Source: Planctomycetota bacterium
Lineage (GTDB): Bacteria; Planctomycetota; Phycisphaerae; Phycisphaerales; Phycisphaeraceae
Reading direction: 5' to 3'
Assembly (NCBI GenBank): GCA_021413865.1
Contig: JAIOPN010000029.1
Span: 1 to 42,652, forward strand
Length of the DNA: 42,652 nt
Positions 1-13,284 of the stretch are shown in pieces; the first letter of the stretch is position 1; every line of letters begins with the position of its first letter. A program made the translations under genes and the position numbers. The notes beneath the pieces are model-generated. The model ran no database searches and was not told the DNA's origin. It saw nothing but the letters and a program-made list of their open reading frames with translations.

Positions 1-76
1 TCACGAGTTCAACCCGTTCGACATTCCACGGGGTGTTGATGCCCAAAATCTGCTGATAAAGTTCGGTGTCGCGCAA
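1..76 (-). CDS. ISL3-family transposase, N-terminal fragment cut by window edge
   Basis: Only the first 25 codons are inside the window; the gene reads leftwards off base 1. A TTG start at 76 follows a GGAG-type ribosome site about nine bases upstream. The peptide contains RDTELYQQILGI followed by PWNVERVEL, which resembles the opening of ISL3-family transposases (a short N-terminal stretch before the zinc-binding region). The family is DDE-type and moves an insertion sequence. The assignment rests on this short stretch alone, so whether the gene is intact cannot be judged. Confidence 0.55.
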   Translation of the reverse strand, partial: MRDTELYQQILGINTPWNVERVELV

Positions 77-142
77 GGGGCTGCTCCGGGGGAGCAGGCG
101 TTGTAGCTGCTGAAATCACCCATGCAAATCCCGGGAGGACCC
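1..142 (-). mobile_element. End of an ISL3-type insertion sequence
   Basis: The region upstream of the partial transposase, read on the minus strand, begins with GGGTCCTCCCGGG (130-142), which looks like an ISL3-type terminal repeat. The partner repeat lies outside the window, so the boundary at about 142 is an inference. The direct target repeat cannot be checked for the same reason. Confidence 0.35.
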
Positions 143-346
143 GTTGTTTAGGCCTCGGACCGTCCCTGGCGCCGGGGCCTGGGCGGTTATCAGGGTAGCC
201 TGGGGGTGATAATGGAACCGGAATACCCTGTATGTGGTTCAAGCAAGTTTCTGAAAGCGTCGATATCAGGTAAGGATGATTTCAGTTGAGGCAACGGAAA
301 TGCACCGGGTTCAAAGGCTTGCATCACGTTCTGGGAAAGGAAGTTC
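143..346. other. Gene-free stretch between IS end and PilZ gene
   Basis: No convincing coding frame is seen here. It holds an imperfect GC-rich dyad around 158-187 without a T-tract. The last bases (about 333-343) give the AAGGAAG ribosome site of the PilZ gene. A promoter for that gene should lie here, but no clear -10/-35 pair could be picked. Confidence 0.4.
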
Positions 347-811
347 ATGCCCCCCACCAGCCCACATCGCTTGCTTGAGGAACTGATCCGTCTTGAGGCC
401 ATCCGAGACCCCAAGTGCGGCGAGAGCAAGCGGGCCTACAGCCGGTTCGTCGTCCGTGGCGATGCCGAACTCACCAGCGTGGAGCGCAGCCGGCTGGATA
501 TCGCCCCGCTGCCGATCCTCCTGCGCGACATCGGGCGTGGCGGCCTGGGTTTTGTGAGCCAGAAGCCGCTGGAAGCCGGCTCGGTCTGGCGCGTCGGGTT
601 CCTCCAGAACGGTTACGTCTTGGCGCAGCAGGCGCTGATCGTCCGCCACTGCAAGATGGTCCGGGCCGACCTCTACCTCATCGGCTCGCAGTTCTGTATC
701 GAGACGGGCCTGATGTGCCTGCTGGGCGTCAACCCCGGCGCCATCGCCGACGGCGACCACCCCACGACGGTCCAGGACACGCGCTTCCTCCCGCCGGCGG
801 AAGTCGCCTGA
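347..811 (+). CDS. PilZ-domain protein
   Basis: A 154-residue cytoplasmic protein that is essentially one PilZ domain, the fold that binds the second messenger cyclic di-GMP. Both signature loops are visible: RxxxR at R29-R33 (RAYSR) and a D-x-G-x-x-G turn at D61-G66, where the usual serine of the (D/N)xSxxG motif is glycine. No membrane segment or output domain is present, so it would act as a stand-alone adaptor on an unknown partner. The ATG at 347 has a clear AAGGAAG site just upstream. It converges on carB with a 27-base gap. Family call is firm; ligand binding is inferred from the motifs. Confidence 0.75.
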   Translation: MPPTSPHRLLEELIRLEAIRDPKCGESKRAYSRFVVRGDAELTSVERSRLDIAPLPILLRDIGRGGLGFVSQKPLEAGSVWRVGFLQNGYVLAQQALIVRHCKMVRADLYLIGSQFCIETGLMCLLGVNPGAIADGDHPTTVQDTRFLPPAEVA

Positions 812-838
812 GAAGCCGACCCTTCTTCGGATGTCGTT

Positions 839-4342
<3,504 letters not shown>

Positions 4343-4897
4343 GAGGCGCGCGACCACTCCCAGAGCCCACCGGCCTGCCGGTGACGCCCTATTTCGTTTG
4401 AATGTGCGGACAAAAACCGGGCGGATGGTAACGGATGCGGCGCGCGCCGCCAAATGGCGCGGCGGCGCGCGCGCGGGAAAAAATTTCGTGGATGCGCCGT
4501 ATCGCGGATCGTTGAACGCAATCAGCGCGCCCTCTTTATCTCCTCTCCCTCCGGGAGAGGGTGGCGGCGTCTTCGCCGCCGGGTGAGGGGACCTACAGCC
4601 GGAAAGGTCGCCGCGCACCCGCACGACCCATCCGGCCGGTGATCCCCTCACCCCAGCCCTCTCCCGGAGGGAGAGGGGGTAACCGCACACCCCTCCCCGC
4701 CTGCCACTTCGACACCCGCCGCCCCCGTCCGCCCATCCCGTGGCAGCCGATCCCCGTTATCTCCACACCCCTTCCAACCCCTAAAAACCGCTCTAATCAT
4801 CCAAAAAACAAGGAATTACGGCCTAATCCTCTTTCCCCATCATCCCCCCTCGCCGGGCATTCGCTTTGCCCTATCCACATTGGAGAATCCGCGCACG
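4343..4897. other. 555-base intergenic region with inverted repeat
   Basis: This region separates the divergent carB and receiver-protein genes. Frames that cross it are low-complexity and resemble nothing known, so I see no gene. It contains the long inverted repeat at 4542-4676 and then a C- and A-rich stretch (about 4680-4860) leading to the receiver gene. Promoters for both flanking genes should lie here, but none could be picked with confidence. Confidence 0.5.
4542..4676. repeat. Inverted repeat of the CCCTCTCCC/GGGAGAGGG type
   Basis: The left arm (4542-4591) and right arm (4643-4676) are reverse complements, except that the left arm carries an additional small hairpin (4564-4581, GGCGGCG-TCTT-CGCCGCC). 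Each arm is itself a hairpin: CCTCTCC-n5-GGAGAGG at 4542-4560 and its counterpart at about 4658-4676. GC-rich palindromes of this kind, with flanking GTGAGGGG/CCCCTCAC, are common dispersed intergenic repeats in GC-rich bacteria. No transposase is linked to it here. Confidence 0.7.
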
Positions 4898-5422
4898 ATG
4901 ATGATGTCCCATCCATATTCCTCCGGCTCGCCGGACCCGTTTGACGACCTTGGGCCTATCAGCCCCGGGCCCGCACGGTTCAATCTCCTGCTCACCCAGG
5001 ACCGCTCCCACGGCGGGGAGCACTGGACCGAGCAGCTCCCCCGTTTGCTCGGGCCCCAGCGCATCCACGCCTTCGTCGCCCGCACCGCCGACGAGGCCCT
5101 GGCCGTCGCCGAGGAAGTCGATATCCACGCCGCGCTCATCGACCTGGCCACACCGCCGGGCACAAGCCGGCGCATCCGCGGCCGCTCCGAGGGGCTCTGG
5201 CTGCTCGAGCTCTTCCGCCGCCTGCCGCAGTGCCCGCCCGTGGTCGTGATCCAGAACTCCGCCCAGGAGCGCCGCATGCTCGACCGGGCCATGCACGACG
5301 CCCTCCGTTTGGGCGCGTTCTCCGTCCTCCGCAAGCCCGTCGAGATCGAGCAGATCCTCACCGTGCTCTCGTGCCTGATTGACCGCACCTACCACGGCCA
5401 CTGGCCCGGTTCACCCCAATAA
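4898..5422 (+). CDS. Receiver-like (CheY-fold) protein
   Basis: A 174-residue protein built like a lone response-regulator receiver domain after a poorly conserved 26-residue leader. The likely phospho-acceptor is D82 (ALIDLA) at the end of a beta strand, with N120-S121 standing for the conserved Thr/Ser and K146-P147 as the conserved Lys-Pro. The acidic pair at the end of strand 1 is reduced to one aspartate (D35), so phosphorylation is uncertain. There is no output domain. Three ATG codons lie in tandem at 4898-4906; a TTG at 4880 is an alternative start. It precedes groES but a terminator-like hairpin separates them. No kinase gene is next to it. Confidence 0.65.
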   Translation: MMMSHPYSSGSPDPFDDLGPISPGPARFNLLLTQDRSHGGEHWTEQLPRLLGPQRIHAFVARTADEALAVAEEVDIHAALIDLATPPGTSRRIRGRSEGLWLLELFRRLPQCPPVVVIQNSAQERRMLDRAMHDALRLGAFSVLRKPVEIEQILTVLSCLIDRTYHGHWPGSPQ

Positions 5423-5430
5423 CACCCGAT

Positions 5431-5470
5431 CCCGCGGATGGAGCCCCCACGGCGTCACCCGCGGTTTTTT
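5431..5470 (+). terminator. Terminator-like hairpin after receiver gene
   Basis: CCGCGG at 5432-5437 can pair with CCGCGG at 5459-5464, and six T residues follow at 5465-5470. The stem is short and the loop long, so the strength is uncertain. It sits between the receiver gene and groES. Confidence 0.45.
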
Positions 5471-5535
5471 CATCACCGACCCGCGTAGCAACGACCCGAG
5501 TTCAACCCCTTACCAGTCCCCACAGGAGAGCAGCT

Positions 5536-5823
<288 letters not shown>

Positions 5824-5832
5824 TCCGTCACG

Positions 5833-5857
5833 CCGGGAGCACAAGCCCCCGGTTTTT
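5833..5857 (+). terminator. Attenuator-like hairpin between groES and groEL
   Basis: CCGGG (5833-5837) pairs with CCCGG (5848-5852), followed by five T residues. The stem is weak. Inside a chaperonin operon it could reduce read-through or mark a processing site, which is inference. Confidence 0.4.
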
Positions 5858-5913
5858 GAACCCCGTTTTCAACCAATTATCAAACCGCAACCACGCACAG
5901 GAGAAAAAGAGTC

Positions 5914-7548
<1,635 letters not shown>

Positions 7549-7582
7549 GTTCATAGCTGAAGATAGTTTGGAAGTATTTATG

Positions 7583-7617
7583 CAACGGAGCCGCGCGAGC
7601 GGCTCCGTTGTTTTTTT
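7583..7617 (+). terminator. Rho-independent terminator of groESL
   Basis: A perfect 11-bp stem (7583-7593 with 7600-7610, CAACGGAGCCG) with a six-base loop is followed by seven T residues. It is the clearest terminator in the window. Confidence 0.9.
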
Positions 7618-7630
7618 CGTGGATCGCGGA

Positions 7631-7700
7631 AGCCCCGCATTGGCATGACGGGGCTCCGGGGGATGTGCGTTGTGGAGCCCCGTCATGCCAATGCGGGGCT
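7631..7700. repeat. Upstream REP-like hairpin of the HUH transposase
   Basis: A perfect 27-bp inverted repeat: arm 7631-7657 pairs with 7674-7700 around a 16-base loop (7658-7673, GGGGGATGTGCGTTGT). It ends 20 bases before the transposase start codon. The loop is identical to that of the downstream copy at 8260-8337. The stem differs at one base pair, changed on both arms. Confidence 0.9.
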
Positions 7701-7720
7701 GTGATGGGTACGATGAACGG

Positions 7721-8257
7721 ATGCCTGTCTATTTCATCACATGCCACGCGTACCGCTCGTGGAGTGAGGGGAATTCCAAGGGGTACGTGCAGCGGGACGA
7801 GGGCCTTCGACCGACCAATGAACCATTGGCGAAGTGGCGGGAGGGTCGCGCGGGTCAGCCGGCGACGCGGTTCGACGATAGGCAAAAAGAACTGCTGCTC
7901 GACGTGGTTGAAGAGCTGGCGGCGGAGGGCGCGTGGGCGTTGCACGGGGCGGGTTGCACGTCGACACACCTGCACACACTGGTGTCGTTCAAAGAACCGG
8001 CGTGCGCGTGTGGGGATGTGGAGCATTGTCTTGCGGGGTGTGCGGCGAGAGAGCATGCGGAGTCGGTGGCGACACGGATCAAGCGCATCGGTGGGTTGCG
8101 GCTGGCGAAGGCGGTGGGGGTGAATGGCCGGAAGTGGTTCGGGCGCGGGTGGGACGTGTCGCCGGTCCGTGGGCGCGGGCATTTCGATCATTTGATGGGC
8201 GAGTATTTGCCGAAGCATCGCGCGGAAGGTGGGGTGGTGCGGGTTTACGGGCGGTGA
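7721..8257 (+). CDS. Y1 HUH transposase, RAYT/IS200-like
   Basis: A 178-residue single-domain protein related to the REP-associated tyrosine transposases, which nick and join single strands at hairpins. The HUH metal-binding pair is H83-L84-H85 (THLHTLVSF) and the best catalytic tyrosine is Y162 in GEYLPKH, placed like the YxxxNP motif of RAYTs. The opening VYFITCHAYRSW is like the beta-strand start of this group. ATG 7721 is chosen because the conserved region begins there; an earlier ATG lies inside the hairpin. The gene is enclosed by two long, nearly identical hairpins (7631-7700 and 8260-8337), as expected for a RAYT and its REP substrates. It looks intact. Whether it is active is unknown. 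Confidence 0.75.
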   Translation: MPVYFITCHAYRSWSEGNSKGYVQRDEGLRPTNEPLAKWREGRAGQPATRFDDRQKELLLDVVEELAAEGAWALHGAGCTSTHLHTLVSFKEPACACGDVEHCLAGCAAREHAESVATRIKRIGGLRLAKAVGVNGRKWFGRGWDVSPVRGRGHFDHLMGEYLPKHRAEGGVVRVYGR

Positions 8258-8259
8258 GG

Positions 8260-8337
8260 AAGAAGCCCCGCATTTGCATGACGGGGCTCCGGGGGATGTG
8301 CGTTGTGGAGCCCCGTCATGCAAATGCGGGGCTTCTT
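8260..8337. repeat. Downstream REP-like hairpin of the HUH transposase
   Basis: A perfect 31-bp inverted repeat: arm 8260-8290 pairs with 8307-8337 around the same 16-base loop as the upstream copy (8291-8306). Relative to the upstream hairpin, the stem has TTGCAT for TGGCAT on the left arm and the matching ATGCAA for ATGCCA on the right, so pairing is kept. It begins three bases after the transposase stop codon. Confidence 0.9.
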
Positions 8338-8395
8338 TGATCCGGCGGGTGAGGTAGGATTACGACCGCATTTCACACACACATCGGAGACGATC

Positions 8396-8821
8396 ATGCC
8401 TTCAGGCAACAACTCAACCATCGGCGGCGGCGGGTTTCATCACGTGGCGATCCGGGTGCGGGACTGGGAGCAGTCGCTCGCGTTCTACACCCTGGGCCTG
8501 GGCATGAAGATGCGGCTCACCTGGGGCGAGGAGCCCCACCGGGCGGCGATGCTCGACGTGGGGAGCGGGGATTACCTCGAGCTCTTCGAGCGGGCGGCCG
8601 AGGAGTGGAAGGACACCGACGCGAGCATCCTGCACTTCGCCCTGCGGACCACCGACACGGACGCGGCGCTGGAGCGGGCCCGCGGGCTGGGGGCCAAGAT
8701 CGTGATGGAGCCCAAGAGCATCGACATCCAGGGCAAGCCGGCGGTCGAGCCGGTCCGCATCGCGTTCTGCAAAGGGCCGGACGGGGAGGTCATCGAGTTT
8801 TTTCAGTCGGAGCGGTTGTGA
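8396..8821 (+). CDS. VOC-family (glyoxalase-fold) protein
   Basis: A 141-residue vicinal-oxygen-chelate protein. After a glycine-rich leader come FHHVAIRVRDWEQSLAFYT (the first beta-alpha-beta-beta-beta module) and, in the second half, ILHFALRTTD and a C-terminal DGEVIEFFQ typical of the metal-binding end of the fold. Candidate metal ligands are the His of HHVAIRV and the Glu of EVIEFF. Family members act on glyoxal adducts, ring-cleavage substrates or antibiotics; the sequence does not show which. ATG 8396 has GGAGA upstream. It converges on hrpB across a long hairpin. Confidence 0.8.
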   Translation: MPSGNNSTIGGGGFHHVAIRVRDWEQSLAFYTLGLGMKMRLTWGEEPHRAAMLDVGSGDYLELFERAAEEWKDTDASILHFALRTTDTDAALERARGLGAKIVMEPKSIDIQGKPAVEPVRIAFCKGPDGEVIEFFQSERL

Positions 8822-8835
8822 GGACGACGCCCTCT

Positions 8836-8936
8836 GGACGAGCCGCGACCGTGAGGGAGCGGTTCCGTTTGGGTGAAAAACAAGAATGATCATGCATCAA
8901 GCCAAAGAACCGCTCCCTTACGGTCGCGGCTCGTCC
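8836..8936. repeat. Inverted repeat between convergent VOC and hrpB genes
   Basis: Arm 8836-8865 (GGACGAGCCGCGACCGTGAG and on) pairs with 8907-8936. The 30-bp stem has one G-T wobble, and the 41-base loop is AT-richer. Sequence similarity extends a little beyond the arms (GACGAC at 8823 and GTCGTC at 8944). Its place between two gene ends suggests a two-way terminator, but there is no T-tract, so a dispersed repeat is equally likely. Confidence 0.8.
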
Positions 8937-8959
8937 GGAAGATGTCGTCAATCGGACTG

Positions 8960-11476
8960 TCACCGCCACTCGTGGCGGGGGTACTTGCGTGAGAGCTCTT
9001 TGCGGAGCGTGGGGTAGAGGTTCGCCCAGAAGCCGGCCAGGTCGTCGGTGATCTGGAGCGGGCGCTGGTTGGGGCCGAGGATTTCCAGGAGCACGCGCTG
9101 GCGGCCGCCGGCGACGGTGGGGGATTGGTTCATCTCGTAGAAGTCCTGGATCTTCGCCCGGCCGCGCGGCGGGGAGCCGGGGGTGTAGTCGATCTTCATC
9201 TTGAACCCGCGCGGGAGCTGCACGCGGTCCGGGGCCATGCGCTCGACGAACTGCTGGTCGTCCCACGAGAGGGCGTTCCTCACGATATCGATGCAGGGCT
9301 TGTCGGCGATCTGGCTGTAGCGCGTCGCGCCGGAACAGATTTCCTGCAGGAGCACGCGGCGGTCCTGGTCGTCGTAGGTGATGAGCTTGCGTTCGGGGAA
9401 GTTCTGGCCGACCCAGCGGGTGCGGGCGATCCACTGATCGACCGCCTCGTCCCAGCCGTTGAGCTTGAGCTCGTTGTGGAACGCCATCTCGGCGAGGATC
9501 GGCCCGGCGGCGGCGGGGTCGGGCTCGCCGCGCGGCGACTCGCTGAGCACCAGGTCGTCGAAGAGCACGCGCTCGGCGCGGACGGTGCCCTTGATGTCGG
9601 CGTTCCATGTGACGGCCACGTCGCGCACCACCCGGCCGGGGAACATCTCCTCGACCCACGCGGGCTCGACCTCGCTGACCAGCGAAAGCACGGTCTTGAC
9701 CCCCTGGCCCGCGCCGACCTCGCGGACCTCGACGGGCAGGACCGGGCCGACGCGTTTGGCGATGGTGGTCTCATCGAGCACGCCGCGGCGCTGGCCGACG
9801 ATGGCGCAGGCCAGGTTGCCCTCGCTGCGGCGGGTCGCCAGGTGGTCGGGGAAGGCGACGAGCAGACACTTCACGACGTCGGAGGCGTTGATGGAGGCCT
9901 CCGCGCCGCCGCGGGAACGGGAGTCGAAGACGTCGCCGCAGACGTCGAGGTAGAGGCGGTGGGTGCGGTCGAGCTCGCGGCAGGCCATGGCGTGGACGCC
10001 GAGCTTCTCGCAGCGCGTCGGCTCGAACTCGACGTTGCGGGCCGTTTCGAAGGCGCGTTCGAGGACGACGAAGTCGGTGGCGGCCTCGCGCTGGGGCTCG
10101 TCGTTGAAGGTGTTCTCGCGTCGGCGGACGAGGATGCCGCGCTCGGAGATGAGGGCCGCCCAGAGGGCCGCGCGGCGGAGGCAGCCGCGGCGGCGGGCCT
10201 CGATGAGCATACGGGAGAGGCGCGGGTGCATGGGCAGGCGGGCCATGATCCGGCCCATGTCGGTGAGCGCCCCGCCGGGCGTGACGGCCCCGATCATCGC
10301 GAGTACGCCCAGCGCCTGCTGGAGCGCGGCGGGCTCGGGCTTTTCCAGCCACGCGAAGTTGGCGGGGTCGACGACGCCGAAGGATTTGAGCTGGAGCACG
10401 ACCTCGGCGAGGTCGAGCCTGCGCGCCTCGGGGGTTTCGTGCTCGGGGCGGGTGCGGTGCTCGGGCTCGGTCCAGAGGCGGGTGACGGTGCCGGGCGCGG
10501 TGCGTCCCGCGCGGCCGGCGCGCTGCTCGGCGCTGGCGCGGCTGATGGGCTCGACGAGCAGGACGTTGATGCCGCGGCGCGTGTCGTAGCGGTTGATCTT
10601 CGCCTGACCGCTGTCGATGACGTGGCGGACGCCCTCGATGGTGATGGAGGTCTCGGCGACGTTGGTGGAGACGATGACCTTGCGTCGGTCGCACGGGCCG
10701 ACGGCGGCGTCCTGCTGGGCCGGGGGGAGCTCGCCGTGCAGCGGGAAGAAGGCGAGCGTGTCGTCGCGGTCGAGCCTGCGGCAGGCGTCGAGGGTTCGGC
10801 GGATCTCGTAGGAGCCGGGCATGAAGATGAGGATGTCGCCCTCTGGCTGGGTGTGGAGCAGGTGGTCGAGGGCGTCGTGGGCGAGGTCCCAGGGCTGGAT
10901 GAAGGAGCGTTTTTCCAGGTAGGTGACCTGCACGGGATGGAGCCGGCCGCCGGCGGCGAGGTTGGGGCAGGCGAGGAAGGCGGCGACGCGCTGGGCGTCG
11001 AGCGTGGCGGACATGACGACGACGCGCAGGTCCGGCCGGCGCGTCTCTTGGAGGGCTTTGAGGACGCCGAGCGACACGTCGGCGTTGAGGCTGCGCTCGT
11101 GGAACTCGTCGAGGATGACGGTGCCGATGCCCTGGAGCGTCGGGTCGCTCTGGAGCAGGCGGAGGAAGAGCCCCTCGGTCATGAAGTGGATGAGGGTGTG
11201 GTGGGTGACGCGGTTGTCGTGGCGGGTCTGGTAGCCGACGAGGTCGCCGACGCGGACCTTCATCTCGGCGGCGACGCGGTTGGCGACCAGGCGCGTGGCG
11301 AGGCGGCGCGGCTGGAGGATGATGATCTTGCCGGGCGAGACGGCCGCGCGGTGGAGGATTTGCGGCACCTGCGTCGTCTTGCCCGAGCCGGTGGGGGCGG
11401 TGAGGACCAGCCGGTTGCCCGACCGCAGCGTGGCGATCAGGTCGTTCTCGATCTCGTGGATGGGGAGCTGGGGCAT
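8960..11476 (-). CDS. hrpB: ATP-dependent helicase HrpB (DEAH/RHA)
   Basis: An 838-residue superfamily 2 RNA helicase; HrpB length is usually 800-850. Seen in order: Walker A APTGSGKTT (K33), motif II DEFH (123-126), motif III SAT (156-158), motif VI QRAGRAGR, the ratchet region, and the HrpB-type C-terminal domain ending near the protein end. The cellular role of HrpB is poorly defined in most bacteria. Start ATG 11476 places the Walker loop at the usual distance from the N-terminus. It lies 96 bases downstream of the TIM-barrel isomerase gene on the same strand and may be co-transcribed with it. Confidence 0.93.
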   Translation of the reverse strand: MPQLPIHEIENDLIATLRSGNRLVLTAPTGSGKTTQVPQILHRAAVSPGKIIILQPRRLATRLVANRVAAEMKVRVGDLVGYQTRHDNRVTHHTLIHFMTEGLFLRLLQSDPTLQGIGTVILDEFHERSLNADVSLGVLKALQETRRPDLRVVVMSATLDAQRVAAFLACPNLAAGGRLHPVQVTYLEKRSFIQPWDLAHDALDHLLHTQPEGDILIFMPGSYEIRRTLDACRRLDRDDTLAFFPLHGELPPAQQDAAVGPCDRRKVIVSTNVAETSITIEGVRHVIDSGQAKINRYDTRRGINVLLVEPISRASAEQRAGRAGRTAPGTVTRLWTEPEHRTRPEHETPEARRLDLAEVVLQLKSFGVVDPANFAWLEKPEPAALQQALGVLAMIGAVTPGGALTDMGRIMARLPMHPRLSRMLIEARRRGCLRRAALWAALISERGILVRRRENTFNDEPQREAATDFVVLERAFETARNVEFEPTRCEKLGVHAMACRELDRTHRLYLDVCGDVFDSRSRGGAEASINASDVVKCLLVAFPDHLATRRSEGNLACAIVGQRRGVLDETTIAKRVGPVLPVEVREVGAGQGVKTVLSLVSEVEPAWVEEMFPGRVVRDVAVTWNADIKGTVRAERVLFDDLVLSESPRGEPDPAAAGPILAEMAFHNELKLNGWDEAVDQWIARTRWVGQNFPERKLITYDDQDRRVLLQEICSGATRYSQIADKPCIDIVRNALSWDDQQFVERMAPDRVQLPRGFKMKIDYTPGSPPRGRAKIQDFYEMNQSPTVAGGRQRVLLEILGPNQRPLQITDDLAGFWANLYPTLRKELSRKYPRHEWR

Positions 11477-11572
11477 GTCGTGCGCGCCGCGTGGGAGAAG
11501 ACCCCGACGACTCGCGGACTCGTCACCGGGCGTGGCTCAAGAGCGTGTTTTGCGGACCGGTGCGTGCCGCCT

Positions 11573-12391
11573 TCACCCCCGGCAGGCGCGGAGGTATTTC
11601 ACGCACTCGGGCATGACCTTGTTGTGCTCGCCGACGATGCCGCACTCCATGGCCATCGCACCCTTGAAGCCGATGGACTTGAGCGCGGCGAAGCCGGCCT
11701 TGAAGTCGGTGACGCCGGTGCCCGGCTGCTTGCGGGTGTTGTCCGCCAGGTGGACGTGGTTGAGCCACTTGCCGTGCTTGCGGATGGCGGCCGGGCCGTC
11801 GGTCTCCTCGATGTTCATGTGGAAGAAGTCCGCCATGAAGCCGACGGCGGGGGACTTCACGCGGTCGCAGATTTCGGCGCCCTGTTCCAGGCGGTTGAAC
11901 CACGGGGCCTCGTAGCGGTTGAGCGGCTCGAGGATGACGGAGGCGCCGCACTTCTCGCCGATGGGGGCGATCTCCTTGAGCACGGCGACGAGCAGGTCTT
12001 TCTGCAGCTCGACGGAGGACTTGATGGGCCAGAGGTCGGGCAGGGCGGCGTTGCCGTTGAAGATGGGGACGAAGATCGCCCCGGTGGCGCCGAGGCGGCC
12101 GGCGAGCTGGAGCATCTGCTTCATGCGTTCGACGTCGGCCTTGCGCTTCTCGGCGTCGGCGCAGATGCAGTCGAAGTGGATGCCGCCGCAGATGCTGGTG
12201 ACGGGCAGGCCGGTCTTCTTGCTGGCGGCCGCGATTTCCTTCTCGGTGGAGAGGGCGAACTTGCAGCGGTCGCCGTCGATCTGCCCCCAGGGGGTGAGCT
12301 CGACGCCCTCGAAGCCCCACTTCTTGATGTTCTGGAATTTTTCGAGGGCGGTGTCGCCTGTCGCCAGACCGTATTGGCACGCGATTTTCAT
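11573..12391 (-). CDS. Sugar-phosphate isomerase/epimerase-like TIM barrel
   Basis: A 272-residue protein of the xylose-isomerase-like (AP endonuclease 2) superfamily, which includes hydroxypyruvate isomerase and several ketose epimerases. Candidate metal ligands lie at strand ends as expected: Glu in VILEPLNRYE, Asp/His in FMADFFHMN, His in HVHLAD and Glu in AMECGI. No signal peptide is seen. GGAGA precedes ATG 12391. It is divergent from yebC. In planctomycetes such genes often serve inositol- or sugar-catabolic routes with Gfo/Idh/MocA oxidoreductases; the substrate here is unknown. Confidence 0.8.
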   Translation of the reverse strand: MKIACQYGLATGDTALEKFQNIKKWGFEGVELTPWGQIDGDRCKFALSTEKEIAAASKKTGLPVTSICGGIHFDCICADAEKRKADVERMKQMLQLAGRLGATGAIFVPIFNGNAALPDLWPIKSSVELQKDLLVAVLKEIAPIGEKCGASVILEPLNRYEAPWFNRLEQGAEICDRVKSPAVGFMADFFHMNIEETDGPAAIRKHGKWLNHVHLADNTRKQPGTGVTDFKAGFAALKSIGFKGAMAMECGIVGEHNKVMPECVKYLRACRG

Positions 12392-12494
12392 GGCCGTTCT
12401 CCGGGTGAGGGGAGTCGGTATTCTACAGGGCCGGGGCGCGGCCGGGGTAAGATGAGAGGCCGCGGACGAGAAGCCTTTGAGCGAGGACTAACGC

Positions 12495-13241
12495 ATGGCC
12501 GGCCATAGCGCGTGGAAGAACATCAAGCATCGCAAGGCGGCGGTGGACGCCCGTCGGGGGAAGATGTGGAGCAAGTGCGCCCGGGCGATCATCGTGGCGG
12601 CGCGCGTCGGCGGGGGCGACCCGGCGGCGAACCTCTCGCTCCGCTACGCCATCGACGAGGCACGCTTCTTCAACATGCCCCGCGAGACCATCGAGAAGGC
12701 GATCAAGAAGGGCACCGGCGAGCTGACGGGCGAGCACTACGAGAGCTTCACCTACGAGGGCTACGGCCCCAGCGGCGTGGCGATGATGCTCGAGATCCTC
12801 ACAGACAACCGCAACCGCACCTCGCCCGACATCAAGGGCATCTTCGAGGACCACGGCGGGAACCTGGGCACGAGCGGCTGCGTGTCGTACATGTTCCAGT
12901 CGCTGGGCGAGATCATCCTGCTCAAGTCCGCAGCGACGGAGGAGAGGCTGATGGAGGTCGTGCTCGACGCCGGCGCGGAGGACGTGCGCACGCAGGGCGA
13001 GATGTGGCAGGTGCTCTGCAAGCCGGCGAGCTTCATGGCGGTGCGCGCGGCGGTGGAGAAGGCGGGGCTGGCGATCCAGTCGTCGGGCATGACGATGATC
13101 CCCAGCACGATGGTCACGCTCACCGGCGAGGAGGCCAAGCGCGTGCTGGCGCTGATCGAGGCGCTGGAGGACAACGACGACGTGCAGAAGGTGCACGCGA
13201 ACCTGGAGATCCCGGACAGCGAACTGGCGGCGCTGGGGTGA
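12495..13241 (+). CDS. yebC: YebC/PmpR (TACO1) family protein
   Basis: A 248-residue cytoplasmic protein, full length for the family (about 240-250). The N-terminus MAGHSAWKNIKHRK is the family signature, followed by the conserved blocks NMPRETIEKAIKKG and YEGYGPSGVA. Members bind DNA as transcription regulators in some bacteria, and the mitochondrial homologue TACO1 and some bacterial ones aid translation of proline-rich stretches. Which role applies here is not shown. It is divergent from the isomerase gene and lies 91 bases upstream of the ECF sigma gene. Confidence 0.95.
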   Translation: MAGHSAWKNIKHRKAAVDARRGKMWSKCARAIIVAARVGGGDPAANLSLRYAIDEARFFNMPRETIEKAIKKGTGELTGEHYESFTYEGYGPSGVAMMLEILTDNRNRTSPDIKGIFEDHGGNLGTSGCVSYMFQSLGEIILLKSAATEERLMEVVLDAGAEDVRTQGEMWQVLCKPASFMAVRAAVEKAGLAIQSSGMTMIPSTMVTLTGEEAKRVLALIEALEDNDDVQKVHANLEIPDSELAALG

Positions 13242-13284
13242 GCGGCCGCCGGTTCCCGTTGTTCTAATTCGCCAATCTGCTTGT

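Noticed and set aside
4343-4690. N-terminal extension of CarB to base 4690
   Set aside because: The extra 116 codons read through the repeat and are low-complexity; the canonical CarB start MPKRTDIKT begins at 4342.
5423-5535. CIRCE/HrcA operator upstream of groES
   Set aside because: No TTAGCACTC or GAGTGCTAA half-site is present.
9125-12508. Plus-strand frame of over 1100 codons across hrpB and the isomerase
   Set aside because: It is antisense to two real genes and has the Ala/Gly/Val/Asp bias of a shadow frame.
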